DNA of 64,000 nucleotides from Antedon bifida (Eukaryota > Echinodermata > Crinoidea > Comatulida > Antedonidae): the NCBI GenBank assembly GCA_963402885.1, contig OY727096.1, positions 2,852,001-2,916,000 on the forward strand, in the 5' to 3' direction. The notes under the pieces are model-generated. The model had not been told where the DNA came from, made no database searches, and saw nothing but the letters and a program-made list of their open reading frames with translations. The position numbers and the translations under genes are program-made. Below are positions 10,873 to 20,095 of this stretch, piece after piece. Position 1 is the stretch's first letter; every line of letters begins with the position of its first letter.

Positions 10873-13800
10873 TCAGGAGATTTCTGGTGGCAGCTGGGGA
10901 TTTGTTCGTTCTCTAGAGGGCACTATTCTCTTCATAACCACCTCATGAATGGTGAAACTGCTTATGCATTTTGGAGACATCAATTCTTCATCTGTTAATG
11001 TTGTTGGTTTCATAATATAACAAAATAATACTTCCTAAAAATTAAAAACATGTACAATGTATGCATTTTAGTATCTTATTATTCTTATTCTTTATATTCA
11101 TAAAAACAACAAACAAACTACAAAGTAAGTGGCAGGAAACACAAGCCTCTGTGAATCCTTTTACTAAGTAGCACATAAAGATAAAATATAGCATTTCAAT
11201 AAATATATCAGAAAATATCCACACAAAAAAAAATATCAAAAAATCTTTCATAAAAATACAAAAACAAGCAGAAAGAGAACAAGCAAAAATGCGGAAATTC
11301 AGAAATCTTGTTTTGCATGACAATACCAACCTTAGCAACAGTCTCTGTGACCCTGTTTAACCCCGCCCATCTTGACCATCTCTCCTTTGGACCATCTATC
11401 GACTCAAGTGACCTTTGATCAACTATTTTTATAATTACAGAGTACGATGCATGGTAAAATGGAGGTCCTTTTTTATACAAAACTGAAACAAAATTTACAT
11501 TGAATTCAATTTCATTCAAGTGTTTTGTCTTCGTAAACTCAGTGACGTAATGGCTATGAGTGCTCACTGGCTAAACCCAGGGGCCCTAGAGCTTATGGGG
11601 TCCCATGAGCAGTGCCCAGAGGAGAAGAACAGGCATTAAAATATGTTCGAAAAAGGCTAAAAACACCCAAGGCCTTCAGCGTTGGAGGGCCACTTAGGGT
11701 TCCTAAACCAAGGGTCTTAGGTCTCTATGTTATGCCTCTGCGTATACTGTACACTCTAGTACGTTAATACAAATGTGTAGGAGGGTAAAATACTTACTGA
11801 ATTCAGCTCCAAACTTAACTCCCAATTTAGGTACCCAGCCCTTACTTCTGTAATAATGATATGCGATGTAGTTGCCAAGGAATGTAGTTGGTTGCTGATT
11901 ACAAAATTCTTTCCACATATCCGTCAAGTTCATAGACTCCTAATGAAATTCATATTTAAAATTTTCTGATATGAGCTTAGCTAGCTAAAAGGCCCTGTTT
12001 GTAATTCAAGTGTTTACTCTATGTAGTCTGATGTATAAAAATACCAAATCATTACATCAACAAATTTTGTATACATGGCGTAGTATATAGCTATTTGGCC
12101 TTTTGTAAAAACTTGATTTATACAATATGTAAGTATTTGGTACCCTGGTGTACTAGTCCACACACACACAGCCACTGTCACACACCGGCAACTAAACCGG
12201 TACCCACATCAACTCCTTTAGGAGTATGGTAGGGAGGGACACCCAGTTGGTACTAAAAACAAAAATCAACTACGGGTGTTGGTTCAGGAGATCCAACGAC
12301 GGCCATCCAGCAAAAACCCTGCCAGCCCGGAGAGGAGATAGGCACCAATGGGAGATATGGCTTATGTCTGTGTATTGTATCATGAGTAATACTACTGTAT
12401 CTCATCTGCTACACCCCTACGATCATCTAAGTCATGGGACAACTAGAACTAGAGAATTATTTTTACTTTTATAATTTAAATTTACCTCTTTGTCATTTTT
12501 GAGTGACAAACATCCAAGACCATATGACAGGAAAAATGCCTGAAATAAAACAAATTACACACTAAGTATATTGGTTCAAAAGCTCAAAATTATATAAGTC
12601 TATAATATGTCAATTTGACAAAAAATTGGGAGGGCCTACAATCAACCCGAGAGGAAATAAGATGGTATCTTTGAAATACTTATATATATTTTAAAATCAA
12701 CATGACACAATACCATACCTCTTCCAGACTTAGTTGTAGGTATTCATACACTTTGTAAGGATCTTCTTTTTTCACAATGTTTGTTTTGAGTTTCTGAAAC
12801 AAACAAAAATAACTTAATAGAACGGTAAATCCATAATTGAGAAATATGGATAATTTTACAGAATTCATTAAAAAATAAATGTACATAATTCTGTTATAGT
12901 ATTATCAAAATTAAGCTCTGTCTACACTATCAAACTTTATGTGACAAAAAATGTGATGTGCCCATATATAGACATGATGATGTCAATATCACTACCATAT
13001 TTGGGCACATCACACTTTTTTTTGTCAAACTAGTTTGATAGTGTAGACAGAGCTTTACACACATTATCAAACTCACTTTCACTGCCTTGACTTCACCCAG
13101 CTTTGACTCACTATCAACATTTGATGATTTTGTATGTATTTCTGTATTTTCACTCATTGCACTATCATCAGCATCATTATCCTCCTCAGATGACGATGAT
13201 ATAACTGAAGATGAATCTTCGTGAACTGGATGTTTTCCATGCTTTTTTTGTTCCTCCATTTCACCTTCACATTTTTCTGTGTCGTCTGCTAAATTGCCAT
13301 CTGTTTGTTCATTGTTTGTTTGTGTTTGTTTCCTCTTAACTAGTTGCTTGTACCATGCTAAATGCCTCTCATATCTTTAAGAAAAACATTAAAGAAGAAA
13401 CACTTATTATATAATTATAATATTATTGTTTAGTTTAGAATGGGTGGGATTTAAGATGGGTTTGTCATCTAAAGCTCTGTCTATACTATCAAACTTTATG
13501 TGATGTGCCCATGATGATGTCGTATCACTAATTTAAGCATATCACTATCATATTTGGGCACATAACACTTTTATGTCACATAAAGTTTGAGATGTAGATC
13601 GAACAAAATATAATATTCCAGGCCTCCACCCCACCCCCCCCCCCCCCCTTCATGGGTAATTCCTTTCCCGTGAATGTGCATACCTTTGTTTTCTAACAGT
13701 CTTGAAACGTTGCTGTTGGAAATGTCTTTCGCTTGGTGGTACTGTAAGAAAAGTTGAATAAAGTTAGAATAAATAAAAAAACTTTGAATAATGCTTTATT

Positions 13801-14634
13801 TTATATGCAAAAATAACAAGACATTGATTTATTTTTATCTTGTTAAGATTATACAATTATAATTGAAATTATATAACTATTATAATTATATAATAATCAC
13901 ATCAAAACGGCATCATAATTAGTAAAATAATAAACACACATATACAAACATTGTTCTTACAATTTTTCCTGTTGATTCCTTGAAATGATGAAGTGAACCT
14001 TGCATGTTGTGGCTTACCACGTGAGAGCATACCCTTCCCAAAAAATCCCTAGAAAAATAACCAAGTTAAACAGATATAATAGTTACTACTACTAGGATAC
14101 CATTTGTTTGTGCACTTATGCATTTATGGCGTACCATACCAGGCATACAAGCTTCATAATATTACTATGGAGGTAAAAAAGAATTCAATTCAACTTTATT
14201 TCAGACAAACTGTCCATATGAAACATACCATAATAAAGAAAATAAATACAAAGCATTATATGACAACTGTCATGGAGAGAGAACCAAGAATTATTTGTTG
14301 ACATATAGTGCCTCTCTCCACTTAAAATACATTTCGGAATCAAACAATAAATATTCATATATACATTTTTGTTTTGCTTTTCATAATTCTGTAAAGAAAA
14401 ACAAAGAGTTAAATACAAATAAATTTGAAACAAAATCACCATCTTGTATAGAAAGTGGATATCGCCCTCCTGGACGACATAAACACTGCCATCTTTCAGA
14501 GTAGCATTGTAGTAGAACCATCGTTCATTTGAAGCTGGCTTGTTGGTAATGGACGCTATCGGCACTGGCAACGGAGACTCTTCAGAAGTTGGAGCTCTCT
14601 TTTTTCTTCTTGGTTCACTAAGCTGTGCAAACAT
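10873..14634 (-). CDS. TSEN2: tRNA-splicing endonuclease subunit Sen2
   Basis: Exons in transcript order: 14634-14440, 14048-13961, 13741-13684, 13374-13077, 12793-12719, 12539-12486, 11939-11798, 11482-11331, 11034-10873. All phases join to 407 aa (human about 465). The N-terminus (RRKKRAPTSEESPLPVPI) and GFFGKGMLSRGKP match Sen2. An acidic, serine-rich linker fills residues about 115-213, where the family is variable. The C-terminal nuclease domain begins at DPYKVYEYLQLSLEE. The catalytic triad is present: Tyr306 (LYKKGPP), His314 (FYHASYSVII) and Lys354, the last codon of exon 8. Known role: with TSEN15/34/54 it cuts pre-tRNA at the 5' splice site in the nucleus. The start at 14634 is chosen because an upstream in-frame ATG at 14673 lies before a 3' splice-like site (TTTTAACTAG), so a 5' UTR intron is likely. 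Introns hold MITEs and a hAT-like element. Confidence 0.95.
11540..11740. mobile_element. 201-bp hAT-like MITE in TSEN2 intron 7
   Basis: The left end is CAGTGACGTAATGGCTATGA and the right end, inverted, is CAGAGGCATAACATAGAGAC, both fitting the CAGxGGCGTAxC form of hAT ends. The flanks CGTAAACT (11532-11539) and CGTATACT (11741-11748) agree at 7 of 8 positions, as an aged 8-bp target duplication would. Confidence 0.75.
12914..13054 (+). mobile_element. MITE family A copy in TSEN2 intron 4
   Basis: Both ends are intact with TTA duplications on each side. The right end is 22 bases from the TSEN2 exon 4 donor. Confidence 0.85.
13473..13602 (+). mobile_element. MITE family A, decayed copy in TSEN2 intron 3
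   Basis: The left end AGCTCTGTCTATACTATC is clear; the centre is deleted and the right end is degraded. Confidence 0.7.
13625..13649 (+). repeat. C-rich mononucleotide tract
   Basis: CCACCCCACC followed by an uninterrupted run of C bases, in TSEN2 intron 3. Confidence 0.8.
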
Positions 14635-14837
14635 TTTGGTGAACTTGTGTCTAGTTAAAATAAAATAGTTCATGTTGGTTTTAGAAATTCTAATTATTAT
14701 TTCATCTTGAATTTGAAAAGAAATTATTATAATATTTATTATTATTTAAAGTGATAGATTAGCAGCCTAGTTAGATTTTGCAACTCCATGGTTAGGCCGT
14801 CAAAACACAACAATTAGCCTAGTTTTATTATTATTAT

Positions 14838-14878
14838 GGCTAAAGACACGGTATGGATACGGTACCGTATCTTTAGCC
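14838..14878. repeat. Long stem-loop upstream of TSEN2
   Basis: Arms GGCTAAAGACACGGTA and TACCGTATCTTTAGCC pair at 15 of 16 positions with a 9-base loop. Confidence 0.7.
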
Positions 14879-15354
14879 ACGGCGTTATATATTTTATATA
14901 ACAATAAATTCATATTTTTAAATTTTATTTAATTTCAATTATTCATGAATATTTTATAACTTTTTTTATACAAATAATTATCCTATAGGCTATGTTTTTT
15001 TTTATTTCATTTATCACACATCCCTCAAACAAATATTCCCTTCATACATTTATTCTGCTACTTGACTTGACCTACCTAGGCCTAGCAGTTATGTGCGTGT
15101 GTTGGTTGAGCGAGTTGCTCTTCTGATCAGCGTACAAGTACAACGGGATCCCTATTCTGGTCCTCTCTTTCTCCGAGCCTAGCAAACTTACTTGTTATTG
15201 AGTCATTAAGGACCGGTGGTAGGCCAACATCTATTTCTAGAAAACTAGCATTTATGTTGCATACCTTGAATTCAAAATATTATGGTAAAACTTACAATTA
15301 AAAATAAGTTAGGTCTCTAAATACTAAAACTCTCTAGGCCATGTTTTATAAATT

Positions 15355-15407
15355 CGTGTCGGAGGGGAAAACCCTAAGCAAATTCACGCATCAGTGCCTC
15401 CGACACG
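15355..15407. repeat. GC-rich stem-loop in ATP5IF1 downstream region
   Basis: Perfect 11-base arms CGTGTCGGAGG and CCTCCGACACG, spaced 31 bases. Confidence 0.65.
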
Positions 15408-15948
15408 TGCTGTCGTAGAATTTGTCGCCCTCAACGATGAATTAACGTCCAACTAGAATTACTGTACAAAATTATCAAATACTAAAAGAAATACTAGGCC
15501 TATGATATTTAAAGTGCTTTATCTTCTAAAAGACTACAGAAAGAACAATTTGATTCAATTATAAAACAAAGTGCAAAGAAACAAATCATTGTAATTCTAG
15601 TAATTTAATGCATACCACACAAAATCAATGTGGATTTACAAAACACAATATAATTTCAATAAACTATTATTTTTATCATGAATTAATATTTATTAATTAA
15701 CAATAATCACAAATCCATTATGCAAATCAAAATACCTATATAGAATACAGGATAAAGCTTCCATTTAATTAATATTATATTAAACCATGATTTTGTTTTA
15801 GAAACTGTTGTTAAGTATGTTGTAAAAGGTTCTTAGAAAACAGTCCATGAATATAATTCCTTAGTTTGTATGCGTTTTTTTCAGATTTGTTAATCTATTT
15901 GTATACACTGCATATTTGCTATCTAATGAGAGTAGAATCTATTAAGTA

Positions 15949-18900
15949 TTAATCACTGTCACTTCCATCGTCTATCTGAGACTTTTTCTTTTTTAGTCGA
16001 TCAATTGCTTCGTTGTGACGGCGGATTTCTTTCTCGTGAGCGTCAATTTCTTCATCATGATGTTCCTTTAGTTGTTTCAGCTGAAGAGCTTGCTAAAAGA
16101 AAATATTGTAAAATTAGACAATTATTCAAATTTAAGTAAATGTTTCTACTAGTATTTTGGTTTGATGGTTTGGAGAAGAAAGTAAATTGTTTGCATGATA
16201 TTTATTATTAATTACTGAACTTACTAATTTTCTAAAGTATTGCTCTTCATGTGCAGACTCCATCTTGCCAAAAGCACCCCCAGCATCTCTGATTGAGCCT
16301 CCAGATCCGCCACCCTAATATTTAAAAGTAAATTTCATCAGATTGTGTTCCGGAGAGCAAAGTAAGATTATTGAACTATGCATTTATTTAGAGGTAGCTT
16401 TTTAGTTTAATAAGGCCTACCACTTCCAGGCAAAAGGTTGAAAGGATTCTTGTTGAAATATTAATACTATATCGTCATTACCTTTCCAGCACCACTGCCC
16501 ATTTCTCCTCCTGCCATTCCACAAGTCTGTGTTCTATAATTTAAAAAAGGGTAAATAAAATCAGGAAAAAAAGATACAATACAAAAAGTAATTATCAATT
16601 ATTATCTATTGTCATCCATTGTAATTTTATGCAAAGTCTATGTTTGGTCAGCCTAGAAGAAAAAATCACCGGACTGACTGATACTACTGTACTTACTAGG
16701 CCGAGCCTATAGAGCCTTGGGCCAGGCCAAGAGAGGCTAGCTGGTTGAACCATTTCATTTCTCTGCTGCCTGGGCACGGTGGTGGTGGTCACGGGATCCA
16801 GTCAAGTCGCCCCATCGCAAAGTCGCCTCATACAAAGTCGCCCAATACAAAGTCGCCCCATCGCAAAGTCGCCCCAAAACAAAGTCGGCCCGGCACAGTC
16901 GCCCCATCGCAAAGTCGCCCCATTACAAAGTCGCCCCAACGCAAAGTCGCCCCAACGCAAAGTCGCCCCATCGCAAAGTCGCCCACGGTTTTTTTATTTC
17001 GGTATGATTATGAAGCGCCGCCGCTAGTAGTACGCTGTAGTCGGTTGCGTTTGATATCGATTGCGTTGTTACTTTGGTCGCGCTAAAGTAAATGTCGTAT
17101 ACATTATAATGTTTATCCTATTATATACATAATTTGTGTTTTAATTTTTATTTTACAGGTTTTAATGGAGTGATGTGCTTTTTAAAAATCATTAAAGAAA
17201 TAGTCCCTTGTTTGAAAGTTCTAAAAAGATTATCCCTGATTTATAGTTTCGAAAATGTTAATTTAATATGATTTTAAAATTAGTTACCAGAGCCACTATT
17301 ACGAATCTTTCTTCAACCTACGCGTGGATACCAGCTCATTTTTAGGAGGATAATATAATAAATGTGTAGTAGGCCTTCGTATAGATTTACAGTAGTTAAA
17401 ACAATAACAGTGTTGTAAGACAATGATTGTTATAGGCTACTTATTGATCATTTTGCATTTATTGACAAGTTATGTGTCTTAATTTGATAATGACTTTTCA
17501 AAATGAAGAAAAAAAATAATGCAGGTATTTTAGTAAAATTTAAAACGCTACATTTTGACCATGGAAAAACCATCGTACAGTATCGTGTGCGTGTTTTTTA
17601 AAAAGGGGAATCCCCGACGGTCAGCAGAAAGACGTAGCAGCTGTGAGGAAACAGATACCAGAAGGCGCAGCTCCGATTGGTTTCAGAGAATGTTTCAGAT
17701 GGCGAGTCGCCTTTTATTCAACAGCACAATGATCATTTTACTGAAGAAATTCTTTTCAACCCTTTTGGTTATAGAACATTCTAATTATCATGCCTAATAA
17801 ATATCCTCATATCGGGTGTTTATTTAATTTTAAATTAAACAAGACAGTGAAGAGGCACGGAATAATACGTACACGGACGTACGACGAATACACACACGCA
17901 CGTCATCATTTACGACATATAGTGGTGATATGATGCAATTTTATAATGGATATAATGATGGGATTGCCTTTCCAGGCTTAGAATCAATGTTCATTGTAAT
18001 ACTATGTATATAATAGTAAACTGAATGTTTATAAATAAATTGTTTTACGTAATTTGTTGCATATAAAATAAAAGACACAGACACAGCCTACGTTTCCTAT
18101 AAAATATTTCACATTTAAATAATTATGTACTGTTAAATGACATTATGCTGGATAATACTATAATCTTAAACTATGTTTACAAATTGTCATTTTTTAAGGC
18201 ACACATCTTTCTCATCATACTGACCTGTAAAATAAAAACAAAAATCAATTATTAATATAGGCCTAATAATAATAATAAATATTCATCGACCAAAGTAAAA
18301 ATAATCTAGATCGTATAACATCATTTTATCGCGACCAAAATTAAACGCGAACGATTTCGAACGCGACTGATATCATCGTAAAACTCCGGCGGGGTTTCCC
18401 CATCTTCAGATGGTGCGTTGTAGTGCGACAACGGCGGAGTAATTACGGGGGTTTCCCTCTGGTAAGCTAGCACGTTAGTGCGACCGCGGAGTGATTAGTC
18501 GGGGTTTCCTCTCTGATGATGGGGGTGCGTGCCGGTCGTGTAACCTGAGACTACATGGCGGGGCTTCCCCTTTTATGCATACACGTTCCGTGTTATTTTG
18601 TGTATCATTGCGACATTTTACGCACTTGTAAACTATTTTTTAACGTTTTGGGGCGACTTTGCGATAGGGCGACTTTGTGATGGGGCGACTTTGCGATGGG
18701 GCGACTTTGCGTTGGGGCGACTTTGCGATGGGGCGACTTTGCGATGGGGCGACTGTGTCGGGGCGACTTTGTTTTGGGGCGACTTTGCGATGGGGCGACT
18801 GTGTAAGGGGCGACTTTGTATGGGGCGACTTTGCGATGGGGCGACTTGACTAGCATCCGTGGTCACACCACCGTACCGGTTGGAGTTGGAAAGTAGCTAG

Positions 18901-19032
18901 GACTAGGTAGGCCTAGCTAGGCCTAGGCTTATATAAATAATATAGCCATACAGCTCATGCAATATATACTTACACAGCAATATTAAAAGTTCGTGAGAGG
19001 CGTAGTCCAATAGCTGCTCTTAAAAGGGCCAT
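15949..19032 (-). CDS. ATP5IF1: ATP synthase inhibitory factor 1, mitochondrial
   Basis: Exons: 19032-18974, 16533-16482, 16314-16225, 16092-15949. Phases join to 114 aa. Residues 1-20 (MALLRAAIGLRLSRTFNIAV) form a basic, amphipathic mitochondrial presequence. After a Gly-rich linker comes the conserved inhibitory segment (GSIRDAGGAFGKMESAHEEQYFRK, residues 43-66), written here in part: GSIRDAGGAFGK. A charged coiled coil with His78-His79 follows, corresponding to the histidine-rich pH-sensing and dimer region. Known role: it binds the F1 catalytic interface at low pH and blocks ATP hydrolysis when respiration fails. Length is close to the vertebrate protein (about 106). The 5' end sits in a GC/CpG-rich block next to the divergent ASAP promoter. 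Intron 1 (about 2.4 kb) is almost entirely a foreign element with tandem-repeat inverted ends. Confidence 0.95.
16805..16989 (+). repeat. Left tandem array of 16-bp units
   Basis: About 12 units of GTCGCCCCATCGCAAA with variants, all sharing GTCGCCC. This is the left arm of the ATP5IF1-intron element. Confidence 0.9.
18382..18590. repeat. Four degenerate ~55-bp GC-rich repeats
   Basis: Four blocks each carry a GGGGTTTCC-like core (CGGGGTTTCCCC, GGGGGTTTCCC, CGGGGTTTCC, CGGGGCTTCCCC) spaced about 50-60 bases, three with a GTGCGACxxCGGAG-like lead-in. They sit just inside the right arm of the intron element. Confidence 0.6.
18645..18848 (-). repeat. Right tandem array of 16-bp units
   Basis: About 13 units of the same motif on the opposite strand, with one or two extra inner units relative to the left arm. 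Confidence 0.9.
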
Positions 19033-19585
19033 TTTATTTAGATTAATATGCAAAAATCACCGACTTTCAAAAACCCAAAATTGCACGTACGATCGACAGA
19101 TTCCCACACTAGAATATAGCTGTTTGCCGCCCTCTATACACACACCACCACCCCACACCACAACCGCGCGGTGCACCGGCGCGCATATAGGATACGCACA
19201 CATTTTGGTCTTGATGAGAGGATGATAACGTAATCAATTAGGAAATGACAAAACGATTGTTATCAATTTAATAACAAAACAATTAAATCCATTCAAATCA
19301 TCAGCCATTCAACTGGTGAAAGAACCCTGATGATTTAAAAGTGTCGGCCAAAATATCCGTCTTTTAATAATTTTATGTGAGTGTGAAGAAGTGAAGAAGA
19401 AGTCAGAAAGGTTTCGGAATTACATATAGACCATGGAATTATTAGATCTTTAGAATACAATTTTAAATTTACAATATAAACAAGTTCAGTCTTTTAAGGA
19501 TAACAAATTTAATGTACATATATTATGAAACTTAAAGTATGCAGGTATTATCAATGGGGACGTTTGTGTGTGTTTTTTTAAACCA

Positions 19586-19793
19586 AAAATTGGATCGAAA
19601 AAAAATCATTCACCTGAAAAATGTAATTAATGCAAAAATCACAACTGGAATTGTCTGTCAGAAAAAAATTGTTTTTTGGTTATTTAACCATTTTTCCTCC
19701 CTATGGAAGTGAATAACTTTAAAACTGCAATTGGCCTGCTCAAAGTTTTATTTTGTTAATCTTCATTTTCATCTTTAATAAATCTTTTTGCAC
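19586..19793. mobile_element. MITE family B, partial, in the divergent promoter gap
   Basis: It shares CACCTGAAAAATGTAATTA, GGAATTGTCTGTCAGA and GAAGTGAATAACTTTAA with other family B copies. The terminal TTAAAGAT ends are not clear. Confidence 0.5.
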
Positions 19794-19968
19794 CACACTG
19801 TATACAATATACATATGCAAATTAATATGAATACGTGATGCATATTCATACAGGTGTGTCCAATTTCATTCCCACTGTGTACGCTAATAAGTGAATATAA
19901 ATTGACCTCTACGCCCTCTCAGATCGTAGCCTCGTAACGTACAGTCGTATTTTTAACGAAAAAGAAAT

Positions 19969-20025
19969 ATGACGTCTGGGTTGTGTATCATAAGTAAAAT
20001 GTTTAGCTTCCGGTATCGCGAGTGA
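19969..20025 (+). other. Upstream ORF in the likely ASAP 5' leader
   Basis: ATG at 19969 opens an 18-codon frame that stops at TGA 20023-20025, 70 bases before the main start. A second minimal frame (ATG-TTT-TCG-TAA) begins at 20075. Whether either is in the mRNA depends on the unknown transcription start. Confidence 0.4.
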
Positions 20026-20095
20026 ATTGAAAGATAGGAAGGGATTTTGAAGCTCTATTTCGATTTAATTACCCATGTTTTCGTAAACATTCACT

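Larger units (their letters stand above)
14654..15948. other. TSEN2 5' region and ATP5IF1 3' region
   Basis: This holds the presumed TSEN2 5' UTR intron/promoter and the ATP5IF1 3' UTR. Two stem-loops stand out (14838-14878, 15355-15407). No further exon was recognised. Both genes are on the minus strand, so TSEN2 lies downstream of ATP5IF1. Confidence 0.45.
16776..18874. mobile_element. 2.1-kb element with satellite-like inverted ends in ATP5IF1 intron 1
   Basis: The left end has about 12 and the right end about 13 inverted copies of a roughly 16-bp unit, consensus GTCGCCCCATCGCAAA (16805-16989; 18645-18848 on the opposite strand). Reading inward from each end, the order of variant units matches: CATCGC, then CATACA, then a CAAAAC unit fifth and a shortened 14-bp unit sixth. 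The arms are therefore inverted copies, not independent arrays. The similarity extends outward through AGTCAAGTCG to ACGGTGGTG. No clear target duplication is visible. The interior (about 1.65 kb) has no recognised transposase; a weak frame at 17562-17797 is unidentified. Probably a non-autonomous DNA transposon of undetermined superfamily. Confidence 0.75.
19033..20095. promoter_or_regulatory. Divergent ATP5IF1/ASAP intergenic promoter region
   Basis: This 1.06-kb gap separates two start codons facing apart. Next to ATP5IF1 it has a short CpG-rich segment (about 19135-19200, with CGCGCGG and GGCGCGC). Next to ASAP it contains CTTCCGG, an ETS-type core, near 20007 and several CpGs. The middle (about 19553-19793) carries a degraded family B repeat. 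No TATA box is obvious at a supported start site. Shared regulation is possible but unproven. Confidence 0.55.

Noticed and set aside
12150..12480. GC-richer block in TSEN2 intron 6 (frame at 12226-12474)
   Set aside because: It may be a retroelement fragment, but no diagnostic motif or terminal structure could be seen, so it was not annotated.
14185..14673. 162-codon minus-strand frame as a separate gene
   Set aside because: Its first part is TSEN2 exon 1; the remainder is intron read-through past the donor at 14440.
16745..17086. Open frames across the left 16-bp array
   Set aside because: Periodic translation of tandem repeats in an intron; overlapping frames are all open for the same reason.
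16805..18848. Possible CRISPR-like repeat arrays
   Set aside because: Units are contiguous without unique spacers, and the genome is animal.
18598..18866. Three overlapping open frames across the right 16-bp array
   Set aside because: They are the translated tandem repeat on both strands and show no domain.
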